This document shows positions 1 through 7,357 of a stretch of DNA of 13,739 nt, piece by piece. The DNA is taken from assembly GCA_011525185.1 (NCBI GenBank), contig WTIQ01000045.1:4294-18032 (forward strand), in the 5' to 3' direction. Position 1 is the first letter of the stretch, and each line of letters opens with the position of its first letter. The stretch is from Paracoccaceae bacterium. Its GTDB lineage: Bacteria > Pseudomonadota > Alphaproteobacteria > Rhodobacterales > Rhodobacteraceae. The notes under the pieces were generated by a model. The model did no database searches and had not been told where the DNA came from. It saw nothing but the letters and a program-made list of their open reading frames with translations. The translations under genes and the position numbers were made by a program.

Positions 1-1
1 C

Positions 2-1060
2 GTTGAGGGGGCTGTTCAACTGCCTCTCCACCATACCACGCCTGATCCGCTTACGCTGCATCATGCTTTGCACGAGGTTGCAACGGCTGGGGTAAGTCAT
101 GCCGCTATGGAAGCCTCCAGTCACGGACTAGAGCAACGGCGCTTGGATGGTGTGCGTCTCACGGCAGCAGGATTTTCAAATTTCACACAGGATCATCTCG
201 ATTATCATCAGAGTTTCGAGGCCTATTTCGATGCAAAAGCAGGCCTTTTCCGTCGGGTCTTGCCCCTAGATGCGCCAGCCGTGATCAATATTGACGATCC
301 AAAGGGGGCCGAATTGGCAAAGGAGTTGCTTGCAACCGATCATCCTGTTTTGACAATTGGTCGTAATAAGAGCGCTGACCTTGCACTGCTCTCGCAACGC
401 TATGCAGATACTGGACAGGATATCCGGTTTTCTTTTGAAGGTGATGTTTATCGGGTCTTTCTGCCTTTGATTGGTGCATTTCAGAGCGAAAACGTGCTTT
501 TGGCCTCTGGCCTTTGCATTGCCTCTGGCAGTGATCCCGAACGCGTCTTTTCTTGCTTGCAAGATCTCACGACTGTGCGGGGTCGTATGGAGCATGCGGC
601 AACGCGCAAAAATGGTGCGAGCGTTTTTGTCGATTATGCTCATACGCCTGATGCAATCAAAAGCGCTATTACCTCTTTTCGTCCGCATGTGAGCGGTAGA
701 CTGGTGGCCTTGATTGGAGCAGGCGGCGATAGGGACGCAACAAAGCGGCCTTTGATGGGGCAGATCGCTGGAGAGCATGCGGATTTTGTGATCGTGAGTG
801 ATGATAACCCTCGCTCAGAAGATCCAAGTGCCATCCGTGATGCCGTGATCAGCGGTCTTAATCCTGCCTCTGCCTTTCTTAACGTTGGGGACCGCGCTGA
901 AGCGATTTTACGTGGCATTGATATGCTTGAGCCGGGGGATGGCTTTTTGATCATGGGAAAAGGTCATGAAAGCGGCCAAATTGTGGGAGATGATGTTTTA
1001 CCTTTTGATGATGTCGAACAGGCAAGTGTGGCCGTTGCGGCCTTGGATGGAGTGTTGTGA
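2..1060 (+). CDS. murE: UDP-MurNAc-L-Ala-D-Glu:meso-diaminopimelate ligase MurE (5' truncated)
   Basis: MurE adds the third stem-peptide residue to UDP-MurNAc-L-Ala-D-Glu in the cytoplasm, using ATP. The frame is open from base 2 with no start, so the N-terminus and the ATP-binding P-loop lie outside the window. A TTG at 68 is only an internal codon: family-like sequence (TTPDP, bases 35-49) lies upstream of it. Visible hallmarks are MEASSHGL just after the truncated edge, the DAKAGLF segment holding the lysine that is carbamylated in Mur ligases, VDYAHTPDA, DNPR at 803-814 and GKGHESGQ near 956-979. DNPR is the signature of meso-diaminopimelate specificity, as expected of a Gram-negative wall. 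352 residues are present, against about 490 in the whole family. The stop overlaps the murF start, so the two are probably co-transcribed and translationally coupled. Confidence 0.97.
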   Translation, partial: VEGAVQLPLHHTTPDPLTLHHALHEVATAGVSHAAMEASSHGLEQRRLDGVRLTAAGFSNFTQDHLDYHQSFEAYFDAKAGLFRRVLPLDAPAVINIDDPKGAELAKELLATDHPVLTIGRNKSADLALLSQRYADTGQDIRFSFEGDVYRVFLPLIGAFQSENVLLASGLCIASGSDPERVFSCLQDLTTVRGRMEHAATRKNGASVFVDYAHTPDAIKSAITSFRPHVSGRLVALIGAGGDRDATKRPLMGQIAGEHADFVIVSDDNPRSEDPSAIRDAVISGLNPASAFLNVGDRAEAILRGIDMLEPGDGFLIMGKGHESGQIVGDDVLPFDDVEQASVAVAALDGVL

Positions 1061-2445
1061 TGCCATTATGGACCCGTGATGAGGCCGTGCACGCGACACA
1101 AGGAACATCGTCTCAGGAGTGGAGTGCCTCTGGTATTTCGATTGATACACGCACGCTTGAACCCGGTGATCTTTTTGTTGCGCTCAGCGATCAACGAGAC
1201 GGCCATGATTTTGTGAAAAATGCCTTTGCACGGGGGGCAGCGGCGGCTTTGGTCAGCCATGTGCCCGACGGGCTTGAGGCTGATGCGCCGCTTCTCCTTG
1301 TAAAAGATGTGCAAAAGGCGCTTGAAAATTTGGGCCAAGCGGCACGCGCGAGGAGCCAGGCAAAAATCATTGCAATCACTGGGTCGGTTGGCAAAACCTC
1401 CACGAAGGAAATGCTGCGCGTGATGCTCTCAGAGCAGGGCACGACCCATGCGTCGGTTGCAAGTTACAATAATCATTGGGGGGTACCTCTGACCTTGGCC
1501 CGGATGCCGTCAGACACCGAATTTGGAATTTTTGAGATTGGGATGAACCACCCTGGCGAAATTGCGCCGCTCGCACGCCAAGTCGCACCCCATGTGGCTC
1601 TCGTAACAACTGTTTCAGCTGCGCATCTTGAAGCCTTTGAAAACATCGAAGGCATCGCCCAAGAAAAAGCCTCTATAATGGAGGGGTTGGTATCGGGGGG
1701 AAAGGTCGTCCTAAACGCCGATCTCATGACCAGTGATGTTTTGCAAAGGACCGCAGAGAATTTGGGCCACTCCCCGCTTTGGTTTGGCAAAACTGCGACA
1801 GACGCGCGATTGCTTGAGGTCTCTCTCACAGAGGATATGGTTGAGGCACGGGCCTCTCTTTTGGGGGAAATGATTTCTTTTCGTCTCAATTCATTAGGCT
1901 CCCATTTTGCGATGAATGCTTTGGGGGCGTTGAGCGCGGCATCGGCTGCAGGAGCCGATACCACAAAATCGATTAATGCACTGGCAACATGGCAACCCCC
2001 AAAAGGGCGGGGGGGGCGACATCTCATTGAAGCTCCATTTGGTCGGTTTGAACTCATCGATGATGCTTATAATGCCAATCCTGCTTCGATGGAGGCGGCC
2101 TTGGATGTGTTGGCGCTCAGTCAGGCAAAACGGCGGATTGCCATTTTGGGGGATATGCGTGAATTGGGCAAAGAGGCCTCTGCGATACATGGTGACTTGG
2201 CCAACCTCAAAGCCATTGATAAAGTAGATGTTGTGCATACTGTTGGGCCGCATATGTGCGCGCTGCGTGCCCGGCTGAACGAGACACAACGGGGCATACA
2301 TGCGCATAATGCTGCTGATCTTTTGCCACTGCTTGATGAGTTGTTCTGTGTAGGTGATTGTGTATTGGTCAAAGCCTCCCTTGGAACGGGGCTTGGGGTG
2401 ATTGTAAATGCGATCTTGCAGCTGGGTCGCTTGCATGAGAGTTGA
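1060..2445 (+). CDS. murF: UDP-MurNAc-tripeptide:D-Ala-D-Ala ligase MurF
   Basis: MurF adds the D-Ala-D-Ala dipeptide to UDP-MurNAc-tripeptide, the last cytoplasmic ligation before the lipid steps. The protein has the three Mur-ligase domains. The N-terminal part has SIDTRTLEPGDLFVAL. The P-loop GSVGKTS is at 1381-1401. The central domain has SYNNHWGVPLT, FEIGMNHPGEI and the QEKASI segment with the probable carbamylated lysine. The C-terminal part has GRGGRH and DDAYNANPASM. The length of about 461 residues is normal. A GTG at 1057 is in frame directly before the ATG at 1060; I prefer the ATG because it gives the usual TGATG stop/start overlap with murE. An unusual G8 run at 2009-2016 lies in the GRGGR segment, and the frame through it is intact. 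Confidence 0.97.
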   Translation: MPLWTRDEAVHATQGTSSQEWSASGISIDTRTLEPGDLFVALSDQRDGHDFVKNAFARGAAAALVSHVPDGLEADAPLLLVKDVQKALENLGQAARARSQAKIIAITGSVGKTSTKEMLRVMLSEQGTTHASVASYNNHWGVPLTLARMPSDTEFGIFEIGMNHPGEIAPLARQVAPHVALVTTVSAAHLEAFENIEGIAQEKASIMEGLVSGGKVVLNADLMTSDVLQRTAENLGHSPLWFGKTATDARLLEVSLTEDMVEARASLLGEMISFRLNSLGSHFAMNALGALSAASAAGADTTKSINALATWQPPKGRGGRHLIEAPFGRFELIDDAYNANPASMEAALDVLALSQAKRRIAILGDMRELGKEASAIHGDLANLKAIDKVDVVHTVGPHMCALRARLNETQRGIHAHNAADLLPLLDELFCVGDCVLVKASLGTGLGVIVNAILQLGRLHES

Positions 2446-2463
2446 AACAAAAAAGGACAGGCA

Positions 2464-3546
2464 ATGCTCTACTGGCTAACCGCGCTTTCTGATGGGGGCG
2501 ATTTCTTCAATTTGTTCAGATACATCACCTTTCGTGCGGGTGGCGCCTTTTTTACGGCCCTGATCTTTGGGTTTTTCTTTGGACGACCTCTGATCAATGT
2601 GCTCAGGCGGCGTCAAGGCAAGGGACAGCCTATCCGCGATGATGGACCTGAAACACATTTTGCAAAGGCGGGCACTCCAACCATGGGCGGACTTTTGATC
2701 CTATCGGCGCTCCTCACAGCAACCCTGCTCTGGGCGCGTTTGGACAATGGCTTTGTCTGGATCGTGCTTCTGGTGACCTTTTCTTTTGGTCTCATCGGAT
2801 TTGTGGATGATTTTGCGAAAGTGAGCAAGCAAAGCACAGCAGGGCTCTCAGGCCGTGTGCGTTTGCTCTTGGGCTTTTTGATTTCAGGGCTTGCGGCCTA
2901 TTGTGCGGCCCTTTTACATCCCGAGGCTTTGCAATATCGCCTTGCCTTACCTGTGTTTAAAGACACTTTGATTAATCTCGGCTTCCTCTTTGTGCCCTTT
3001 GCGATGATTGTGATTGTTGGCTCTGCCAATGCCGTGAACCTGACCGATGGATTGGATGGTCTCGCTATAATGCCTGTGATGATTGCAGCAGGGGCGCTTG
3101 GTGTGATCGCCTACGCTGTGGGTCGCACGGATTTTACCGAATATTTGGATGTCCATTACGTGCCGGGCACTGGGGAAATTCTTGTCTTTTGTGCAGCTCT
3201 TTTTGGCGGTGGACTTGGTTTTTTGTGGTACAATGCCCCTCCCGCGGCGGTCTTTATGGGGGATACTGGATCGCTCGCTTTGGGAGGTGCGCTTGGAGCG
3301 GTGGCGGTTGCGACCAAACATGAAATTGTGCTTGCGATTATTGGCGGTCTCTTTGTCGTAGAGGCGCTCTCGGTCATTATTCAAGTTCTCTATTTCAAGG
3401 CAACGGGCAAACGTGTCTTCCTCATGGCGCCGATCCACCATCACTTTGAGAAAAAAGGCTGGGCTGAGCCGCAAATTGTCATCCGCTTTTGGATTATTGC
3501 GCTGATCCTTGCAATGATTGGACTTGCAACGTTGAAAGTGCGTTAA
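2464..3546 (+). CDS. mraY: Phospho-MurNAc-pentapeptide transferase MraY
   Basis: MraY is the polytopic inner-membrane enzyme that transfers phospho-MurNAc-pentapeptide from UDP to undecaprenyl phosphate, forming lipid I. The 360 residues match the usual family length. The family motifs appear in order: GPETHFAKAGTPTMGG (61-76), the Mg-binding DDFAK (115-119), NAVNLTDGLDGLA (189-201), MGDTGS (265-270) and the cytoplasmic HHHFEKKGW (325-333), with many hydrophobic segments between them. The start is ATG 2464, with an AAGGA ribosome-binding site just upstream, 18 bases after the murF stop. It sits between murF and murD, as in most dcw clusters, so it is very likely in the same operon. Confidence 0.98.
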   Translation: MLYWLTALSDGGDFFNLFRYITFRAGGAFFTALIFGFFFGRPLINVLRRRQGKGQPIRDDGPETHFAKAGTPTMGGLLILSALLTATLLWARLDNGFVWIVLLVTFSFGLIGFVDDFAKVSKQSTAGLSGRVRLLLGFLISGLAAYCAALLHPEALQYRLALPVFKDTLINLGFLFVPFAMIVIVGSANAVNLTDGLDGLAIMPVMIAAGALGVIAYAVGRTDFTEYLDVHYVPGTGEILVFCAALFGGGLGFLWYNAPPAAVFMGDTGSLALGGALGAVAVATKHEIVLAIIGGLFVVEALSVIIQVLYFKATGKRVFLMAPIHHHFEKKGWAEPQIVIRFWIIALILAMIGLATLKVR

Positions 3547-3604
3547 TCCTTCCTGCTCGAGAATGAGGGTGCTTTACACAGAAGGCTTGGCTGCCTAGGA
3601 AGGA
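3547..3604 (+). repeat. 8-bp inverted repeat in the mraY-murD gap
   Basis: TCCTTCCT (3547-3554, directly after the mraY stop) is exactly complementary to AGGAAGGA (3597-3604). A small AGGC/GCCT hairpin (3583-3586 with 3593-3596) lies inside the loop. The structure occupies most of the 81-base gap before murD. It has no T-run, so it is not a convincing terminator. It could be a processing or stabilising hairpin, or chance. Confidence 0.35.
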
Positions 3605-3627
3605 AAGGCAGAGCAAGAGGGGTCGTT

Positions 3628-5028
3628 ATGATCAGAGCGCGCGGAGTGGAAGGTCAAAAAATTGCAGTGCTTGGTCTGGGGCGCACTGGCATTTCTGCCG
3701 CAAAAGCCTTGATGGCAGGGGGCGCTGTTGTGTTGGCTTGGGACGATGGAGAGCCTGCCCGTCAACGAGCCGCCCAAGAGGGCATTCCCGTCCATGATCT
3801 GACCAGCATTAGGGATTGGTCGGGCATTGCGACGCTTATCACAAGTCCTGGCATCCCCCATCTTTATCCTGCACCGCATCCCGTCGTGGAGGCTGCACTC
3901 TCTAGTGGTGTTGCACTTGATAATGACATCGGCATCTTTTTTCGCTCCTTTGCAGATGAAGGCTGGTACGAATTTGAGACCCCACCCAAGGTCATTGCCG
4001 TGACGGGATCAAATGGGAAATCTACGACAAGTGCGCTTATTCATCATATCCTCACCGAGGCAGGTCGCCCGACGCAATTGGCGGGAAATATCGGTCGTGG
4101 TGTTATGGATATTGATCCGCCTCATGACGGTGAGTTGATTGTTTTGGAGCTCTCCAGTTACCAAACAGAACTGGCCCGCGCCCTGACGCCAGATATTGCT
4201 GTGTTCACAAATCTCAGTCCAGATCACTTGGATCGCCATGGCGGATATGGGGGATATTTTGCAGCTAAGAGGCGCCTTTTCATCGAAGGTGGCCCAGATC
4301 GCGCCATCATCGGCGTGGATGAGAGAGAGGGGCAATTTCTGGCCAATCAACTCGCCGAAGGGGGAGGGGATGACCGTGTTATTCGAATTTCTTCTGGTCA
4401 AAAGCAAGGCGGAGCAGGTTGGAGCGTTGTCGCGCGCAAAGGATTTTTGGCCGAAACACGAAAGGGACGGCAAGTGGCCTCATTTGATTTGCGCGAAATG
4501 AAGGGTCTTCCTGGCGCTCATAATCATCAAAATGCGGCTGCTGCCTATGCGGCCTGTCGCACGCTAGGCCTCTCGCCGAAAGTCATCGAGGCCGCGATGA
4601 TAAGCTTTGGCGGACTGGCCCATCGCTCGCAATATTTGGGCGAAATTGTGGGCATCAGCCTTGTGAATGATAGCAAAGCCACGAATGTCGCGAGCGCTCA
4701 AAAGGCACTGCAAGCGTTTAAAAACATTCGTTGGATTTGCGGTGGCTTAGAAAAAGAAGGCGGCTTGGAGGCTCTCGATAAAGCGAACGCGTCGGTGAGC
4801 AAAGCCTATGTGATTGGACGCGAGGCCGAGAGTTTTGCGATCAGTTTGAGCTGTGAACGCGAGGTCTGTGTCACCATGGAACAGGCTGTCTCGCTGGCCT
4901 TTAAAGAGGCGGAAAAAGGCGATGTTATCCTGCTCGCCCCTGCAGCGGCAAGCTTTGATCAATACGACAATTTTGAGCAGCGCGGTGAAGATTTTATAAA
5001 TCACTTTAAAAGACTTGGCGCGGGCTAA
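3628..5028 (+). CDS. murD: UDP-MurNAc-L-alanine:D-glutamate ligase MurD
   Basis: MurD adds D-glutamate to UDP-MurNAc-L-Ala with ATP in the cytoplasm. The N-terminal nucleotide-binding fold begins KIAVLGLGRTGISAAKAL (residues 11-28). The ATP P-loop GSNGKST is at 127-133, followed by LELSSYQTE (173-181) and NLSPDHLDRH (195-204). The AAKRRLF segment (212-218) carries the expected carbamylated lysine. The C-terminal domain has the LVNDSKATN motif typical of MurD. The length of 466 residues is normal. The start is ATG 3628, with AAGAGGGG about six bases upstream. It is the last gene of the first dcw segment: 298 noncoding bases follow before the next start. Confidence 0.97.
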   Translation: MIRARGVEGQKIAVLGLGRTGISAAKALMAGGAVVLAWDDGEPARQRAAQEGIPVHDLTSIRDWSGIATLITSPGIPHLYPAPHPVVEAALSSGVALDNDIGIFFRSFADEGWYEFETPPKVIAVTGSNGKSTTSALIHHILTEAGRPTQLAGNIGRGVMDIDPPHDGELIVLELSSYQTELARALTPDIAVFTNLSPDHLDRHGGYGGYFAAKRRLFIEGGPDRAIIGVDEREGQFLANQLAEGGGDDRVIRISSGQKQGGAGWSVVARKGFLAETRKGRQVASFDLREMKGLPGAHNHQNAAAAYAACRTLGLSPKVIEAAMISFGGLAHRSQYLGEIVGISLVNDSKATNVASAQKALQAFKNIRWICGGLEKEGGLEALDKANASVSKAYVIGREAESFAISLSCEREVCVTMEQAVSLAFKEAEKGDVILLAPAAASFDQYDNFEQRGEDFINHFKRLGAG

Positions 5029-5326
5029 ATACCTTTTGAAAGACTCCTTCATGATAGGACTATTATAGCAAAAACACCCCGTCCTGTGGGCACCACCGGG
5101 CCGCGCCTGCCTGCCCTTTGGGCCCGCGCGTTCACTATATCAAGTTATTGAGATATATGCACATTGCGGCAAATTCTAAAAGGCTCCAAAATCGCACGCT
5201 CGCGCCTACTCAGGCAGCCGCAGCCCTCTTTTCTAGACGGAAGCAGCGCTATGCAGAGGTTTTTTTGATATTGGTATGGGTTGTTTTTCCCCTATGAGTT
5301 GCATGTTGTCAGATATTTGTTGAGAA
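5029..5326. other. Noncoding spacer between murD and the methyltransferase gene
   Basis: This 298-base gap is long for a dcw cluster. I see no gene in it. It holds a GC-rich self-complementary patch around 5088-5126 and, right after it, an AT-rich inverted repeat: TATATC at 5136-5141 and GATATA at 5152-5157. The right half is a T-rich stretch, including a run of Ts near 5261-5267. No clear -35/-10 pair was found, although the methyltransferase gene probably needs its own promoter here. Confidence 0.6.
5097..5126 (+). terminator. GC-rich hairpin downstream of murD (possible terminator or attenuator)
   Basis: CGGGCC (5097-5102) can pair with GGCCCG (5121-5126). Competing stems exist: GGGCA 5088-5092 with TGCCC 5112-5116, and the triloop GCCC-TTT-GGGC at 5113-5123. 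No U-tract follows, so this is not a canonical intrinsic terminator. Its position about 70 bases after murD makes some role at the operon's end possible. Confidence 0.25.
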
Positions 5327-6091
5327 ATGCAGATGGACCGAAGTTACGTTTTACCCGAAATTGTAGAGCTCTATGACCTTTTAAACACAGGCCATGCAGA
5401 TCACAACTTTTATGCAAAGCTTGCAGCACATAGCCAAGGTCCAGTGATGGAGTTGGGCTGTGGGACGGGCGCGGCGCTGCTCTACATTGTAAATAGAGAG
5501 AAGGCAGAGACGCGGCCTTTTGTGGGGATAGATCCAGCGCCTCAAATGCTTGCCATTGCACGAAGTAAAGCAGAGGCCGAGCGCGTCACATGGGTTGAGG
5601 GCGTCTTGAGCGATTTTGAAAGTCAGCAGCGCTTTGATCTTATCTTTATGACTGTGCACGCTTTTCAATGCTTGCTAAGCGATGAAGAAATTACCGATAC
5701 GTTTCGAGCGGCTTTGCGGCTGTTATCCCCTGAGGGCATTTTTGCTTTTGAAACGCGAAATCCGCTCTGCGCACCTTGGGAGAACTGGAGAAAAGGCAGC
5801 CATACGGACGTGACCATCGTTACTCATAACGGCGAAAGCGTAAGGGTTTGGCAGGAGGTGCAAGAGATTAGGGCGGGTTTCGTCACATTTGACCAGCACC
5901 ATCATTTTATCGATCTAGATCGTATTGTAAGTACCCGTTCAACGCTGCGATTTCTTAAGCTGGATGAGGTAAGGGCGCGTGCTGAGGAAGCGGGTCTAGC
6001 GCTCAAAGCGGTACATGGGGATTGGAGCGGGAAACCCTTTGAAGAGACAGATAAAGAAATCATCCTCCAGCTTGTGCCAGCATCAGCCTAA
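5327..6091 (+). CDS. Class I SAM-dependent methyltransferase, substrate unknown
   Basis: This is a soluble Rossmann-fold methyltransferase of about 254 residues. SAM-binding motif I is ELGCGTGAA (42-50), followed by an acidic-loop motif GIDPAPQML (67-75). A VEGVLSDFE stretch (90-98) and FDLIFMTVHAFQCL (103-116) correspond to the next two strands, and LLSPEGIFAFETRNP (132-146) to the post-IV region. The C-terminal third (about 150-254) is not diagnostic. An in-frame stop at 5321-5323 fixes the upstream limit; ATG 5327 and ATG 5333 are both possible starts, and the ribosome-binding site is weak for either. The gene lies between murD and ftsW, where cell-wall genes are normally contiguous, but nothing in the sequence ties it to peptidoglycan. 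The substrate could be a small molecule; I cannot name it. Confidence 0.85.
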   Translation: MQMDRSYVLPEIVELYDLLNTGHADHNFYAKLAAHSQGPVMELGCGTGAALLYIVNREKAETRPFVGIDPAPQMLAIARSKAEAERVTWVEGVLSDFESQQRFDLIFMTVHAFQCLLSDEEITDTFRAALRLLSPEGIFAFETRNPLCAPWENWRKGSHTDVTIVTHNGESVRVWQEVQEIRAGFVTFDQHHHFIDLDRIVSTRSTLRFLKLDEVRARAEEAGLALKAVHGDWSGKPFEETDKEIILQLVPASA

Positions 6092-6105
6092 GCTGTTAAA
6101 ATTAC

Positions 6106-6134
6106 TGGTCAAATGCATAAAAAAACCGTATAAA
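6106..6134 (+). promoter_or_regulatory. Putative sigma-70 promoter upstream of ftsW
   Basis: TGGTCA (6106-6111), a 17-base spacer and TATAAA (6129-6134) match four of six and five of six consensus bases. Transcription would start near 6141, just before the hairpin at 6143-6160. This would give ftsW-murG-murC their own promoter downstream of the methyltransferase gene. It was identified by eye only. Confidence 0.4.
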
Positions 6135-6142
6135 TCCAATAA

Positions 6143-6160
6143 GGCTCGCAAAAAAGAGCC
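6143..6160 (+). promoter_or_regulatory. Hairpin directly before the ftsW reading frame
   Basis: GGCTC (6143-6147) pairs exactly with GAGCC (6156-6160) across an A-rich eight-base loop. The right arm ends one base before ATG 6161 and includes the only purine-rich ribosome-binding candidate for that start. If it forms, it would hinder initiation at 6161 and favour the in-frame ATG at 6191. It lacks a downstream T-run, so it is not a terminator. Confidence 0.4.
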
Positions 6161-7357
6161 ATGAGCAGAGACAACACGGCAGGCAAACGCATGACCGACA
6201 TGATTTACGGAGCGGTTCCGCGCACGAGCGGGGAGCCTATTCTTTCCAAATGGTGGAGAACGGTGGACAAGTGGGTCCTCTCATCTATCCTTTTACTGTT
6301 TGCCACGGGGATTTTGCTGGGTTTTGCGGCCTCGCCTCCCTTGGCGGAAAAAAACGGCTACGGTCCGTTTCACTACGTCGAGCGACAGATGTTTTTTGGC
6401 GGTTTGGCCTTGGTTGCTATGATTGTGACTTCGTTTATGTCTGTGCAATTGGTGCGCCGTCTCGCTGTTTTGGGCTTTGCGATTGCCTTTGTCGCAACCT
6501 CGCTCTTGCCGTGGTTTGGAACCGATTTTGGGAAAGGCGCGGTGCGTTGGTATTCGCTCGGGTTTTCCTCTGTCCAACCGTCCGAATTTTTAAAACCTGG
6601 GTTTGTGGTTGTGACTGCATGGTTGATGGCCGCCTCAGAAGAAATCAATGGACCGCCTGGAAAGCTTGTGTCGTTTTTGTTGGCAGTGACCGTTGCGTTT
6701 ATACTGGTCATGCAACCTGATTTTGGACAGGCCTGTTTGATCTTATTTTGTTGGGGCGTTGTCTATTTTATCGCTGGCGCACCATTAACGATCCTTGTGG
6801 GGATGGCCGTCGCCGTCATCGGAGCGGGAAGCCTCGCCTATAATGCTTCTGAACACTTTGCGCGTCGGATTGATGGGTTTCTCTCTCCTGACGTCGATCC
6901 GCGCACGCAGTTGGGATATGCAACAAATGCCATCCAAGAGGGCGGCTTTTGGGGTGTTGGAGTTGGAGAGGGGGTTGTGAAATGGTCCTTGCCCGATGCC
7001 CATACAGATTTCATCATCGCTGTAGCTGCCGAGGAATATGGCTTTATCCTTGTCGCTTTGATTATCGCGGTTTTTGCAGGGATTGTGCTTAGTTCCATTG
7101 CGCGTCTCATGCGCGAACGCGATCCCTTTGTACGCTTGGCTGGAACGGGCCTTGTATCGATGTTTGCAATACAGGCGGTTATCAATATCGGGGTTGCTGT
7201 GCGGCTTTTGCCTGCGAAAGGTATGACATTGCCCTTTGTCAGTTATGGGGGATCGTCTTTGCTTGCAGGGGGCATTGCGGTGGGAATGATCCTTGCCTTT
7301 ACCCGCAGCAGACCGCAAAAGGACGTGAGTGATATTCTAAGCGGTCGGCGCGTATGA
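6161..7357 (+). CDS. ftsW: Septal SEDS peptidoglycan glycosyltransferase FtsW
   Basis: FtsW is the integral-membrane SEDS glycosyltransferase that polymerises lipid II at the septum with its partner transpeptidase FtsI. The protein is strongly hydrophobic, with about ten membrane segments, and is up to 398 residues long. SEDS hallmarks are QPSEFLKPG (139-147), QPDFGQACL (185-193), DAHTDFIIAVAAEE (279-292), which carries the Asp proposed as catalytic in the family, and PAKGMTLPFVSYGGSS (351-366). The start is uncertain. ATG 6161 is the longest choice, but its ribosome-binding site is buried in a hairpin. ATG 6191 (MTDMIYGAVP...) looks more like the family N-terminus as I recall it and has a weak AGGC upstream. 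The end overlaps murG by ATGA, which implies coupling. Confidence 0.96.
   Translation: MSRDNTAGKRMTDMIYGAVPRTSGEPILSKWWRTVDKWVLSSILLLFATGILLGFAASPPLAEKNGYGPFHYVERQMFFGGLALVAMIVTSFMSVQLVRRLAVLGFAIAFVATSLLPWFGTDFGKGAVRWYSLGFSSVQPSEFLKPGFVVVTAWLMAASEEINGPPGKLVSFLLAVTVAFILVMQPDFGQACLILFCWGVVYFIAGAPLTILVGMAVAVIGAGSLAYNASEHFARRIDGFLSPDVDPRTQLGYATNAIQEGGFWGVGVGEGVVKWSLPDAHTDFIIAVAAEEYGFILVALIIAVFAGIVLSSIARLMRERDPFVRLAGTGLVSMFAIQAVINIGVAVRLLPAKGMTLPFVSYGGSSLLAGGIAVGMILAFTRSRPQKDVSDILSGRRV

Noticed and set aside
68..1060. murE starting at TTG 68 as a complete short gene
   Set aside because: The frame is open upstream to base 2 and encodes typical MurE sequence (TTPDP); it is a window-edge truncation.
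1473..2057. Minus-strand open frame (194 codons) within murF
   Set aside because: It is antisense to an intact MurF with all motifs; no ribosome-binding site and no recognisable domain.
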